NCBI RefSeq assembly: GCF_049354825.1
Contig: NZ_CP186480.1
Location: 2,480,001-2,544,000, forward strand
Length of the DNA stretch: 64,000 bases
Origin: Novosphingobium sp049354825
GTDB lineage: Bacteria > Pseudomonadota > Alphaproteobacteria > Sphingomonadales > Sphingomonadaceae
Direction: 5' to 3'
The notes below the pieces were generated by a model, which was not told the origin of the DNA, made no database searches, and worked only from the letters and a program-made list of their open reading frames with translations. Positions 1-9,914 of this stretch are shown here, in pieces (within the stretch, counting starts at the first letter, position 1; each line of letters opens with the position of its first letter). A program made the translations under genes and the position numbers.

Positions 1-98
1 GTCCGGGCCCTCTTGCGCTCGGCTTGGTGCGCCACTAGAGCGGCCCGCAACTGGGCGCCGCGCGCCTTTTTCTTGAGCCAGGGCCAACGGGGATACCG

Positions 99-992
99 AT
101 GCAGGATCGTTTCAACACCACTGCCGGCTGGGTGCTGTTTTCCGGCATCGTCGCGCTGGGTCTGGCCAGCTTTTCGGGCAAGGTCTTCCACGCCAACAAG
201 GCTGAGCGGCCCGAGAAGATGGGTTACGAGATCGCCGGCGTCGTCCATTCGGGCGGCGAAGGCGCGGCTGCCGCCGAGCCGTTCGAGGCGCTGCTCGCCA
301 AGGGCGATGTCGCCAAGGGCGAAGCGACCTTCAAGAAGTGCCAGAGCTGCCACACCGCGAACCAGGGCGGCGCCAACGGCATCGGCCCGAACCTGTTCGG
401 CATCGTCGGCGACAAGAAGGCCGAAGGCCGCGGCGGATTCGCGTTCTCCGATGCGCTCAAGTCCAAGGGCGGCACTTGGGACTGGGCCAGCTTGAACGAG
501 TGGCTGACCAACCCCAAGGCTTATGCCCCGGGCACCAAGATGAGCTTCGCCGGCCTTCCTGACGGGCAGGAACGCGCCAACGTGATGCTGTACCTGAACT
601 CGCTCGGCTCCAACCTGCCGCTGCCGGCGGTTCCGGCCGCCGCCGCCGCGCCTGCCGGTGCCGCGGGAACGCCAGTCGCCGCCGCCGATCCGGCCAAGGG
701 GGAACAGTCGTTCAAGAAGTGCCAGTCCTGCCACACCATCAACCAGGGCGGCGCCAACGGTATCGGCCCGAACCTGTTCGCCATCGCCGGCGACAAGAAG
801 GCCGAGGGCCGCGGCGGGTTCGCGTTCTCCGATGCGCTCAAGGCCAAGGGCGGGGTGTGGGACGATGCCAGCCTCGATGCCTGGCTGACCAACCCGCGCG
901 CCTTCGCGCCGGGCACCAAGATGAGCTTTGCCGGCCTGTCCGACGCGCAGGAGCGCGCCAACGTGATCGCCTACATCAAGTCGCAGAAGTAA
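99..992 (+). CDS. Membrane-anchored cytochrome c with two tandem heme domains
   Basis: Electron-transfer protein of the cytochrome c2/CycM type, expected to be anchored in the inner membrane and to work in the periplasm. The 297-residue product has one hydrophobic segment near residues 10-27 that acts as an uncleaved anchor. Two class I cytochrome c domains follow. Each has a CQSCH heme site (Cys81-His85 and Cys208-His212) and a GTKMSF sixth-ligand motif (Met148 and Met275). An Ala/Pro linker (about 171-197) joins them. The domains are nearly identical over about 95 residues, so this looks like a recent internal duplication; most CycM proteins have one domain. The start follows GGGGATA. The 98 bases before it show no gene I can support. 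Confidence 0.93.
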   Translation: MQDRFNTTAGWVLFSGIVALGLASFSGKVFHANKAERPEKMGYEIAGVVHSGGEGAAAAEPFEALLAKGDVAKGEATFKKCQSCHTANQGGANGIGPNLFGIVGDKKAEGRGGFAFSDALKSKGGTWDWASLNEWLTNPKAYAPGTKMSFAGLPDGQERANVMLYLNSLGSNLPLPAVPAAAAAPAGAAGTPVAAADPAKGEQSFKKCQSCHTINQGGANGIGPNLFAIAGDKKAEGRGGFAFSDALKAKGGVWDDASLDAWLTNPRAFAPGTKMSFAGLSDAQERANVIAYIKSQK

Positions 993-1179
993 GGCGCAAG
1001 TCGGCACTGCAGGCGGCCGCTGGCGGCACGCCGGACCAAGCGCAAACCTCACTCGGGCTCGCGAAGGTTTCGCTACCCTCGGCTGCGCCGCGGCGTAGGC
1101 GATCGGCGGCACTGCGCCGCGATTTTCAAGCGAGGCCGGGTCAAGCTGCGACCGCATCGCCGCGACTGCCCCGTCCGGC

Positions 1180-1851
1180 TCAGGTCGCAGCGGTGGCCTT
1201 GAACCCCTGCGCGATCACGTACCACTCGCTGCTGCCCTTGCGGCTGGCGGGAGGCTTGGCGTGCTTGACGGTCTTGAAGTTCCGTTTCAGCAGCCCGAGC
1301 AATTCGGCATCGGTTCCGCCGGCGAAGACCTTGGCCACGAATGCGCCGCCCGGGGCCAGCGTCTCGACCGCGAAGTAGGCGGCGGCTTCCACCAGGCCCA
1401 TCGTGCGCAAGTGATCGGTCTGCTTGTGGCCAACGGTATTGGCCGCCATGTCGGACAGGACAAGGTCGGGCGGGCCGCCCAGCGCACCTTCCAGCGCGGC
1501 GGGGGCGTCCTCGGCCATGAAGTCCATTTCGAAGATCGTCACGCCCTCGATCGCGTCGGTCGGCAACAGGTCGATGCCGACGACCTGCGCCTTGGGCGCG
1601 CGGGCGCGGACGATCTGGCTCCACCCGCCCGGCGCGATGCCAAGGTCGACCACGCGGCGCGCACCCTTGAGGATCGCGAAGCGGTCGTCGAGCTCTGCCA
1701 GCTTGTAGGCGGCGCGGCTGCGATAACCGTCCGCCTTGGCCTGCCTGACGTAAGGATCGTTGATCTGGCGCGTCAGCCAGCGCGCCGAACTGGCGGTGCG
1801 GCCGCGCCCCGTCTTGAGCCGCTCGCCCGGATTGCGTCCCGAGCGGCTCAT
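1180..1851 (-). CDS. rlmE: 23S rRNA (uridine-2552-2'-O)-methyltransferase RlmE (FtsJ/RrmJ)
   Basis: Methylates the ribose of U2552 in the ribosomal A-loop during late 50S assembly, using SAM. The 223-residue protein has the SAM-binding stretch DLGIAPGGWSQ (69-79). The K-D-K-E catalytic tetrad is K50, D134, K174 and E209, with spacing that matches E. coli RlmE (K38, D124, K164, E199) to within two residues. A basic N-terminal tail precedes the fold. Its ATG overlaps the TGA of the upstream ppx by 4 bp, so the pair is probably translationally coupled. Confidence 0.96.
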   Translation of the reverse strand: MSRSGRNPGERLKTGRGRTASSARWLTRQINDPYVRQAKADGYRSRAAYKLAELDDRFAILKGARRVVDLGIAPGGWSQIVRARAPKAQVVGIDLLPTDAIEGVTIFEMDFMAEDAPAALEGALGGPPDLVLSDMAANTVGHKQTDHLRTMGLVEAAAYFAVETLAPGGAFVAKVFAGGTDAELLGLLKRNFKTVKHAKPPASRKGSSEWYVIAQGFKATAAT

Positions 1852-3038
1852 GCGCGCCTCCCTCTAACGGCGGCGCGGCCCCGCTCGCCCGCCTCGCCCG
1901 CAGCGATCAGGCCGCGAAGGATGCCCTCGCGGATGCCCCGATCGGCAATGCCAAGCCGCTCCGCCGGCCACAGCGCGAAGATCGTGTCGAGGATGGCGCA
2001 GCCGGCCACCACCAGGTCACTGCGCTCCTTGCCGATGCAGGCCAGCTCCCAGCGGTCGCTCAGCGACATGCCGGCAATCCGCTCGGTGATCGCCTGCATC
2101 GCCGCGGTCGGCATGACCAGCCCGTCGACCGCCGAACGGTCGTACTGCGGCAGCCCCAGGTGCACGCTGGCAAGCGTGGTGACGGTGCCGCTGGTCCCCA
2201 GCAGGCGCAGGCCGGCGGACGAAGCGCGCGCGGGTCCCAGACTGTCGGCAAACGCGGCCAGGCTGTCCCCCACGGTGCGGCGCATCAGGGCATAGCGTTC
2301 GGCGCGGCCGGCGGGGTCTTCAGGCTCCGCTCCGCACGTCTCGGTCAGCGAGACGACGCCCCAGGGAATGGATTTCCACGCCTGGATGCGCGGCACCCCG
2401 GCCTGGCCCGAATCGACCAGCACCAGCTCGGTCGATCCGCCGCCGATGTCGAAGATCACCGCCGGGCCGTCACCGGGCTCAAGCAGGAGGTGACAGCCGA
2501 GCACGGCCAGCCGCGCTTCCTCTTCGGCGCTGATGATGTCGAGCGCGATGCCGGTTTCGCGGCGGACCCGCTCGATGAAGGCGGGACCGTTGACCGCGCG
2601 GCGGCACGCCTCGGTGGCGACCGAGCGTGCCAGCGTGACGTTGCGGCGGCGCAGCTTGTCGGCGCAGACCTGCAGCGCGCCCAGCGCCCGGTCCATCGCC
2701 GCGTCGGACAGGCGGCCGTGCTGGGCCAGCCCTTCGCCAAGGCGGACGACGCGGCTGAACGCATCGATGACAACGAAGTGCTCGCCCGACGGGCGGGCGA
2801 TCAGCAGCCGGCAGTTATTGGTGCCCAGGTCGATCGCGGCGTAGGCCTGCCGGTGCATCGGCGCCTCGCGTCCGGTCGCGGCGCTGCCCTGCGAAGACCC
2901 GCTGTGGGTTCGGGGGCCGGTCTGGCGCGAGGGGCGGTTGGGGCCGGAATCGCCGGCTGGCCGTTGGCGTTTCGCCGGCGGGCCTTTGTGCTCCATCACC
3001 GCCTTGCTGGCGCGGGCCGGCGGATCGATTTCCGCCAT
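1848..3038 (-). CDS. ppx: Exopolyphosphatase / guanosine pentaphosphatase family (Ppx/GppA)
   Basis: Predicted to hydrolyse polyphosphate or pppGpp in the cytoplasm. The ASKHA-fold marks are clear: YAAIDLGTNNCRLLIA for the first phosphate loop, then SVATEACRRAVNG, ISAEEEARLA, and FDIGGGSTELVLV for the second phosphate-binding loop. About 60 basic, Pro/Ser-rich residues precede the fold and look disordered. I start at the ATG at 3038; the ribosome-binding site is weak, and ATGs at 2996 or 2858 would remove most of the extension. The protein is at the short end of the family and lacks the C-terminal HD-type half of E. coli Ppx. It is the first gene of a two-gene unit with rlmE. Confidence 0.9.
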   Translation of the reverse strand: MAEIDPPARASKAVMEHKGPPAKRQRPAGDSGPNRPSRQTGPRTHSGSSQGSAATGREAPMHRQAYAAIDLGTNNCRLLIARPSGEHFVVIDAFSRVVRLGEGLAQHGRLSDAAMDRALGALQVCADKLRRRNVTLARSVATEACRRAVNGPAFIERVRRETGIALDIISAEEEARLAVLGCHLLLEPGDGPAVIFDIGGGSTELVLVDSGQAGVPRIQAWKSIPWGVVSLTETCGAEPEDPAGRAERYALMRRTVGDSLAAFADSLGPARASSAGLRLLGTSGTVTTLASVHLGLPQYDRSAVDGLVMPTAAMQAITERIAGMSLSDRWELACIGKERSDLVVAGCAILDTIFALWPAERLGIADRGIREGILRGLIAAGEAGERGRAAVRGRRA

Positions 3039-3193
3039 GGCAAGGTACTCGTTTTCATTCTTCCTCCCGCCCGGGCGGCGGGGACCTGCAGCTATCGTAG
3101 CGCCGCGGTCACCCGGCGGCAAGCGCCGCGCCCGCAAAGCCCATCGCACCGCTTGACGGACCCTTTGCCCCCCTCTAGAGGCCCAGCCCTTGT

Positions 3194-3267
3194 TGCCCTG
3201 TCGTCTAATGGTAAGACTACGGACTCTGACTCCGTCAATCGAGGTTCGAATCCTCGCGGGGCATCCA
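3194..3267 (+). tRNA. tRNA-Gln (anticodon CTG)
   Basis: A full cloverleaf is visible. The acceptor TGCCCTG pairs with CGGGGCA with one G-U. The D stem is GTCT/AGAC, the anticodon stem ACGGA/TCCGT has loop CTCTGAC, and the T arm is GAGG-TTCGAAT-CCTC. The anticodon is CTG. The discriminator T and an encoded CCA end at 3267. Confidence 0.97.
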
Positions 3268-3336
3268 CTTCATCGCTCAGCGCCGCCCTGCCAGGGATTG
3301 CCCGCCGACGCGGAACAGGAAGGATATCGCCGCGCC

Positions 3337-4266
3337 ATGACCCGCAAGAACCCTGCCGCGCCCGACCGCGCGCCGCTGCCCGAGCCGGTCGAGGGCGATC
3401 GCGAGTTGACGCGCGGCAAGTTCCACCACGCGCACCAGGACGCCGCCTTTGCCGAGGCGACGGCCCCGTGCACGCCGCAGACGCAGGATCCGTCCTACCG
3501 CCTGGCTTACCGCGACACCGACTTCCTGCTGCGCGAAGAGCTGCGCCCGGTGCGCTTCCAGCTCGAGCTGCTGAAGTGCGAGATGCTGCTCGACGAAGCG
3601 CAGATCGGCTCTACCCTGGTGTGCTACGGCTCCGCCCGCATCCCGTCGCCCGACATGGCCGAGGCCGCCCGCGCCACCGCCACGACCGAGCGCCGCAAGG
3701 CCGTGGTCGAGCGGCTGATTGCCAACGGCAAGTACTATGACGAGGCGCGCCGGCTCGCGCGCATCGCCAGTGAGGCGGCGATCGTCGAGAAGGGCATGCG
3801 CCAGTTCGTGATCTGCTCGGGCGGGGGGCCGTCGATCATGGAAGCGGCCAACCGCGGCGCGACCGATGCCGGCGCGGAATCGATCGGGCTCAACATCGTG
3901 CTTCCGCACGAGCAGGCGCCGAACGCGTATGTCACGCCGCACTTGTCGTTCCAGTTCCACTATTTCGCGCTGCGCAAGATGCACTTCCTGCTGCGCGCCC
4001 GCGCGGTAGCCGTGTTCCCCGGCGGCTTCGGCACGCTGGACGAGTTCATGGAACTGCTGACGCTGATCCAGACCGGCAAGATGAAACCGATCCCGATCCT
4101 GCTGTTCGGCAAGGAGTTCTGGAGCCGCGTGATCAACTTCGAGGCCCTGGCCGAGGAAGGCGTGATCAATTACGAGGACCTTGACCTGTTCCGCTGGGTC
4201 GAGACCGCGGACGAGGCCTGGGGCCACATCAGCAACTTCTACGAACTGGGCAAGCCCAAAGCCTGA
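3337..4266 (+). CDS. LOG-family Rossmann-fold protein (TIGR00730-like; nucleotide phosphoribohydrolase-type)
   Basis: Member of the LOG/lysine-decarboxylase-like family. Characterised relatives cleave nucleoside 5'-monophosphates or act as cytokinin-activating phosphoribohydrolases. The diagnostic signatures are CSGGGPSIMEAANRGA (about 160-175) and PGGFGTLDEF (228-237), which together form the phosphate and ribose site. At 309 residues it is longer than the about 190-residue LOG enzymes. An N-terminal arm of about 90 residues precedes the Rossmann fold, as in the long proteobacterial PpnN-like branch. The ATG follows AGGAAGGAT at 3317-3325. Its last 28 bp overlap the end of the convergent thiD. 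The substrate cannot be told from sequence. Confidence 0.85.
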   Translation: MTRKNPAAPDRAPLPEPVEGDRELTRGKFHHAHQDAAFAEATAPCTPQTQDPSYRLAYRDTDFLLREELRPVRFQLELLKCEMLLDEAQIGSTLVCYGSARIPSPDMAEAARATATTERRKAVVERLIANGKYYDEARRLARIASEAAIVEKGMRQFVICSGGGPSIMEAANRGATDAGAESIGLNIVLPHEQAPNAYVTPHLSFQFHYFALRKMHFLLRARAVAVFPGGFGTLDEFMELLTLIQTGKMKPIPILLFGKEFWSRVINFEALAEEGVINYEDLDLFRWVETADEAWGHISNFYELGKPKA

Positions 4267-5018
4267 TCGCGTACGGCGGCATGGCCCAGCGGGCCGTTGC
4301 CGCCGCCCAGGCCAGGTGCGGCCGCCAACGCCGCGCGCACGAAAGCCCGGGCCCGCTCGATCGCATCGGCCAGTGGCAAACCGCCGCCCAGACCGGTCGC
4401 GATCGCGCTCGCCAGGGTGCAGCCCGTGCCGTGCGTGTGGAGCGTATGCACCCTCGCTGCCGACCAGGACCGCGGCCCCTGGCCAGGGACGTGCAAGGTA
4501 TCGGTGACAGTCGCGCCGGCAGCGTCTCCGCCCTTCGCCAGCCAGGCGATACCGCGCGCATCGAGCGCCGCCGCGCCGCCAAGGGCGTCCCGCTCCGCGA
4601 CGTTGGGCGTGGTCAGCGTGGCAAGGGCCATCAGCCGTTCGAACCCTGCGATCGTGGCAGCATCGGCCAGCACCCCGCCGCTGGTTGCGACCATGACCGG
4701 GTCAAACACGATCGGCACCCGCACCGCCTCCAGCCGGTCTGCTACCAACGCGGCGACGTCTGCCGATCCCAGCATCCCGATCTTAATCGCGTCGGCGCCG
4801 ATGTCGGCCAGGCAGGCGTCGATCTGCGCCGCGACCATGGCCGGGCTCGCCGGCTCGACCGCGTGGACGCCGCGGGTATCCTGGGCGGTAAGCGCGGTGA
4901 TGGCGGTCATCGCGTAGCCGCCCAGCATCGTGATCGTCTTGATGTCGGCCTGGATGCCCGCGCCGCCGCCGCTGTCCGACCCGGCGATGACGAGGATGCG
5001 CGGCGGCGCCGCGTTCAT
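4239..5018 (-). CDS. thiD: Hydroxymethylpyrimidine/phosphomethylpyrimidine kinase ThiD
   Basis: Phosphorylates HMP and HMP-P in the pyrimidine branch of thiamine synthesis, downstream of ThiC (encoded at 31.9 kb). The 259-residue ribokinase fold starts VIAGSDSGGGAGIQADIK and has the family stretches FDPVMVATSGG and TPNVAERDALGG. The C-terminal anion-hole motif HTHGTGCTLASAIA contains the catalytic Cys/Asp-loop region. The start ATG overlaps the stop of the DUF1272 gene by 4 bp. The C-terminal codons run 28 bp into the convergent LOG gene. No TPP riboswitch is seen ahead of its operon. Confidence 0.95.
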   Translation of the reverse strand: MNAAPPRILVIAGSDSGGGAGIQADIKTITMLGGYAMTAITALTAQDTRGVHAVEPASPAMVAAQIDACLADIGADAIKIGMLGSADVAALVADRLEAVRVPIVFDPVMVATSGGVLADAATIAGFERLMALATLTTPNVAERDALGGAAALDARGIAWLAKGGDAAGATVTDTLHVPGQGPRSWSAARVHTLHTHGTGCTLASAIATGLGGGLPLADAIERARAFVRAALAAAPGLGGGNGPLGHAAVRDQALGLPSS

Positions 5019-5238
5019 CCCTGGAACTGCCGCTTGGCGGAAGGCGGATGGTCGGCGTGGAACTTGCGCGCCCGCGTCGGCCGGTCGACCAGCTCGCCGC
5101 CGCAGGTCATGCAGACGTCGTCGAGCGCCTCGGCACAGGCGGCGCAGTAGGTGCATTCGAAGCTGCAGATGAAGGCGCCGGGCGCCTCGGCCGGCAGGTC
5201 GGCGCCGCAGCGCTTGCAGTCGGGACGCATGGCCAGGC

Positions 5239-5242
<4 letters not shown>
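5015..5242 (-). CDS. DUF1272 family small zinc-ribbon-like protein
   Basis: A 75-residue cysteine-rich protein with pairs at CKRC (9-12), CSFECTYCAAC (26-36) and CMTC (44-47), the spacing expected of DUF1272 double zinc-binding modules. The function of the family is unknown. It lies between glmM and thiD with 4-bp ATGA overlaps on both sides, so all three should be translated from one message. A regulatory or metal-carrier role is possible but there is no direct evidence for it. Confidence 0.85.
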
Positions 5243-6579
<1,337 letters not shown>

Positions 6580-6697
6580 GATGGTGCGGGGTTCCTTCAG
6601 TTCAACCGGATCAAAGCGGCCTTTGCCATGCCGCGGCGACCCGTTAATGGCATCACAATGCCGGGTCAGCCAGCCGGTTTCCCGCAAAGGAGCAACG

Positions 6698-7966
6698 ATG
6701 CCGCACAGCGAACCGCAGGCCCTGTCCCTTCCCGATGTGCGCGTGCCCGCGAAATGGACCCTGGGCGGGTTGGCGGCGGGGCTGCTTCTGGGCCTGGTCC
6801 TGGCACGCGATGGCGGTGCGCCGGGAATCGTGGCGGCGGCGGACTGGCTGGGCGGCCTGTGGCTGCGCGGCCTGCAGATGACGATCGTTCCGCTGGTGGT
6901 GGCGCTGCTGGTGATGGGCATCGTACGCACGGTGGCGGCGGCCTCGGCCGGGCGGATGGCGGCCTATTCGGTGGGCCAGTTCATCGCCGTGCTTGCTTCG
7001 GGCACGATCTTTGCCGCCTTCGCGATGCCGGCGCTGCTGCGGATATTTCCGGTCCCGGCCAGCGCCGCGGCGGCCCTGTCGGGCGGAGCGATGGGCGGAC
7101 CGCCTCCCGCGGTGCCGGGACTGCTCGATTTCCTCACCGCGCTGGTGCCGACCAACGTGATCGCGGCCGCCAGCGACAGCGCGATCCTGCCGCTGATCGT
7201 ATTCTTCGCGCTCTTCGCGCTGGCGATTACCCGGCTGCCTCTGGAGCCGCGCCTGCAGCTGTCGTCGCTGTTCGAGGCGATTGCCGGCGCGATGATGGTG
7301 ATGATCGGCTGGGTGCTCAAGCTGGCGCCGATCGGCGTATTCGCATTGGCGCTGGCGGTCGCGGCGAAAAGCGGCACCGCCGCGATCGGCGCGCTCGCGC
7401 ACTATATCGCGCTTGTCGCCTCGATCGGCCTAGTGGTCATGGCGGCGGGTTATGGCCTGGCGCGCTTTGGCGGCGGCATCCCGTTGGGACGTTTCGCACG
7501 GGCGATGCTGCCTGCCCAGGCGGTGGCGCTGTCGACCCAGTCCTCGCTCGCCAGCGTCCCGGCGATGCTGGGCGCTTGCAACCGGCTGGGCCTGCGCCAG
7601 ACCAGCGGCGAATTCGTGCTGCCGCTGGCCGTAGCGGTGTTCCGCGCGACCGGCCCGGCGATGAATTTGGCGGTGGCGATCTACGTCGGCCATCTGGCCG
7701 GCGTGGCGATGACCCCGCCCGTGATCGCCGCGGGCGTCGTGGTCGCGCTGCTGACCACACTGGGGGCGCCGTCGCTACCCGGCGCGATCAGCTTCGTGTC
7801 CTCGATCGGGCCGATCGCGCTGGCCATGGGCGTGCCGCTGGGGCCATTGGCGCTGCTGGTGGCGGTGGAAGTCCTGCCCGACATCGTCCGCACGGTCGGC
7901 AACGTCACGCTGGACGTGGCGGTGACCGCCACGGTCGACCGCCGCGCGGCGACGGATCGAGGCTGA
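6698..7966 (+). CDS. Dicarboxylate/amino acid:cation symporter family protein (DAACS) with a changed TM7 motif
   Basis: Polytopic inner-membrane carrier of the GltP/DctA fold (422 residues). The TM8 substrate and ion residues are kept in PDIVRTVGNVTLD: D395, R398, N402 and D406 line up with D394, R397, N401 and D405 of GltPh. The serine-rich HP1 tip is present as STQSSLASVP (279-288). In TM7, however, the family's NMDGT sodium-site motif reads NLAVA (323-327), so one cation site should be altered or lost. The start ATG follows AAAGGAG. The substrate is unknown; a C4-dicarboxylate or amino acid is the family expectation. Confidence 0.85.
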   Translation: MPHSEPQALSLPDVRVPAKWTLGGLAAGLLLGLVLARDGGAPGIVAAADWLGGLWLRGLQMTIVPLVVALLVMGIVRTVAAASAGRMAAYSVGQFIAVLASGTIFAAFAMPALLRIFPVPASAAAALSGGAMGGPPPAVPGLLDFLTALVPTNVIAAASDSAILPLIVFFALFALAITRLPLEPRLQLSSLFEAIAGAMMVMIGWVLKLAPIGVFALALAVAAKSGTAAIGALAHYIALVASIGLVVMAAGYGLARFGGGIPLGRFARAMLPAQAVALSTQSSLASVPAMLGACNRLGLRQTSGEFVLPLAVAVFRATGPAMNLAVAIYVGHLAGVAMTPPVIAAGVVVALLTTLGAPSLPGAISFVSSIGPIALAMGVPLGPLALLVAVEVLPDIVRTVGNVTLDVAVTATVDRRAATDRG

Positions 7967-8033
7967 ATGTCCGCAACCGCGCGCCTTGCGGCGCGTTGAA
8001 ACTGCAAACCCCAAAACAACTGGAGAACCGACG

Positions 8034-8648
8034 ATGGCGATTACCCTGATGCCGCTGCCTTATGCGGAAGACGCGCTGGCCCCCCACATCTCGGCGGACA
8101 CGCTGGCCGTGCACCACGGCAAGCACCACAAGACCTATGTCGACAAGACCAACGCCGCGATCGAGGGTACCGATCTTGCCGACAAGTCTCTGGAAGAGAT
8201 CGTCAAGGCCAGCCGCGGCAAGCCCGCGCTGTTCAACAACGCCGCGCAGGTATGGAATCACGGTTTCTACTGGATGAGCATGACGCCCGGCGGCAGCAAG
8301 CCGTCCGGCGACCTGGCCGCCGCGATCGACAGCTATGGCGGTTTGGACAAGGTGGCCAAGGACATGGCCGACAAGGGCGCCAACCACTTCGCCTCGGGCT
8401 GGGTCTGGCTGGTTGCCGACGGCGGCACGCTGAGCGTGGAGGACACGCACGACGCCGAAACGCTGGGTGACCTGGGCGCCGACAGCGCCAAGACCCCGCT
8501 GCTGGTCGTCGACGTGTGGGAGCACGCCTATTACCTCGACCGCAAGAACGTGCGGCCCGACTATCTGAAGGCCGTGCTCGAAAACCTGCTTAACTGGGAT
8601 TTCGCCGCCCAGCAGCTGGGCGGGACGCGCTGGACCTACCCGGCCTGA
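8034..8648 (+). CDS. sodB: Superoxide dismutase, iron type
   Basis: Dismutes superoxide to peroxide and oxygen in the cytoplasm. In the 204-residue protein the four metal ligands are His27 (AVHHGKHH), His76 (VWNHGFYW), Asp160 and His164 (VVDVWEHAYY). The second-shell Gln in NNAAQVWNH (Q72) is the position used by Fe enzymes, so iron is the likely metal, although cambialistic use is known in alphaproteobacteria. The start follows TGGAGAA. It is convergent with the AI-2E permease gene. Confidence 0.96.
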   Translation: MAITLMPLPYAEDALAPHISADTLAVHHGKHHKTYVDKTNAAIEGTDLADKSLEEIVKASRGKPALFNNAAQVWNHGFYWMSMTPGGSKPSGDLAAAIDSYGGLDKVAKDMADKGANHFASGWVWLVADGGTLSVEDTHDAETLGDLGADSAKTPLLVVDVWEHAYYLDRKNVRPDYLKAVLENLLNWDFAAQQLGGTRWTYPA

Positions 8649-8665
8649 GCGATCTCGGGCGCTGG

Positions 8666-9841
8666 CTAGGCCGGCTTGGGCGCCTGGATAAGGCTATCTT
8701 CCTCGGGCTCATCGTCCATGACGAGGGGCTCGGGGAAGAGCGGTTCTCCGAACAGGAAGCCGATGATGTTGGGCTTGCCCAGGTGCTCGATCAGCGCCGC
8801 CACGGTCAGCAGGATCGGCACCGATAGCAGCGCGCCGATAACCCCCCAGATCCACGTCCAGTAGCTGATCGACAGCAGGATCCACACCGGGCTGACGGTA
8901 AACCGCACCCCCAGGATCGACGGGGTGACGATGTTCGATTCCACCGCGTGCAGCGACAGGTAGGCTGCCGCCGGCGCCAGCGCCGGCAGCAGCGCGTTTT
9001 CGTTGGCGAGGCCGAACACACCCAGCACCGCCACCATCGTCAGCGGCCCGACGTAAGGCAGGAAGTTCAGCACGAAGGCGATGCCGCCCCACATGATCGG
9101 CGCCTCGAACCCGAACGCCCAGGCGCCCAGTGCGGCGATGATGCCGACGCAGAAGTTGATGGCCGCGACCGTCAGGATATAACCCGCGACCCGGTCCTGG
9201 ACCTGGCGCAGAACCCGCGCAGCCTTCAGGCTGGCCCCGAACGACGCGCGTTCCAGCAGCAGCCGCCGCCGCATCCGGGTGCGCGATTCCAGCATAAAGA
9301 ACGTCATCAGCAGGGTGAAGAACACCTCGAGCACCACCGACGGCGTCGCCACCGCGACCTGCTCGACCACGGTGGGCTGGGCAATCACGACCTCGCGCTG
9401 CTGGGCATGGCCGGTAGCCTTGGCCAACTGGCCGCCGACATCGTTGATCCACGAGAACTTGCTGCGCAGGCTGGTGATCTCGGTGCTAATCTTGGCCAGC
9501 ATCTGCGGCACCTTGTCGAACGTGGCGATCGCCGGCTGCAGGATCAGCAGCACCACCGCGATCAGGAACCCCAGGAACAGGACCAGCGCGATGAACGACG
9601 CCAGGGTGTTGGGAACGCCCCAGCTGGCCAGCCTGTCGGCCAGCGGGGACAGCACGATCGACAGGATCAGCGCGGTCACCAGCGGCAGGAACACCACCGA
9701 TCCCTGCGACAGCACGAACGGCAGCGCGAGGAACAGCCCGATTCCCAGGATCACCACCAGCGCGGAAACCAGGCGGATTTCCTGGGCATCCATGGCAGCC
9801 GGGGTCTCGTTCTCGATGGCGTCGTCGGGCAGCATCGACAC
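8666..9841 (-). CDS. AI-2E family transporter (PF01594-type membrane protein)
   Basis: A 391-residue inner-membrane protein with about eight hydrophobic helices. The early pair is near residues 23-70. A soluble stretch of about 70 residues follows (about 110-170), then the family's later helices with VLNFLPYVGPL, VESNIVTPSILG and the WIWGVIGALLSVPI region. The family includes TqsA (AI-2 export), PerM and sodium/proton antiporters, so the cargo cannot be assigned. An acidic cytoplasmic tail follows. Confidence 0.88.
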   Translation of the reverse strand: MSMLPDDAIENETPAAMDAQEIRLVSALVVILGIGLFLALPFVLSQGSVVFLPLVTALILSIVLSPLADRLASWGVPNTLASFIALVLFLGFLIAVVLLILQPAIATFDKVPQMLAKISTEITSLRSKFSWINDVGGQLAKATGHAQQREVVIAQPTVVEQVAVATPSVVLEVFFTLLMTFFMLESRTRMRRRLLLERASFGASLKAARVLRQVQDRVAGYILTVAAINFCVGIIAALGAWAFGFEAPIMWGGIAFVLNFLPYVGPLTMVAVLGVFGLANENALLPALAPAAAYLSLHAVESNIVTPSILGVRFTVSPVWILLSISYWTWIWGVIGALLSVPILLTVAALIEHLGKPNIIGFLFGEPLFPEPLVMDDEPEEDSLIQAPKPA

Positions 9842-9914
9842 GGCACGTCTCCCGGCGCTGGAACGGGCGCCACCGCTATCCTAGGCCGCGCCGGACGCGC
9901 AATTCAAGCCGTGC

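Noticed and set aside
2160..3740. Long plus-strand frame over ppx and the tRNA-Gln.
   Set aside because: It lies opposite ppx, crosses a tRNA gene and has no domain; a GC-rich shadow.
7974..8000. GC-rich hairpin between the symporter and sodB genes.
   Set aside because: The stem is short with a bulge and no T-run follows, so I do not call a terminator.
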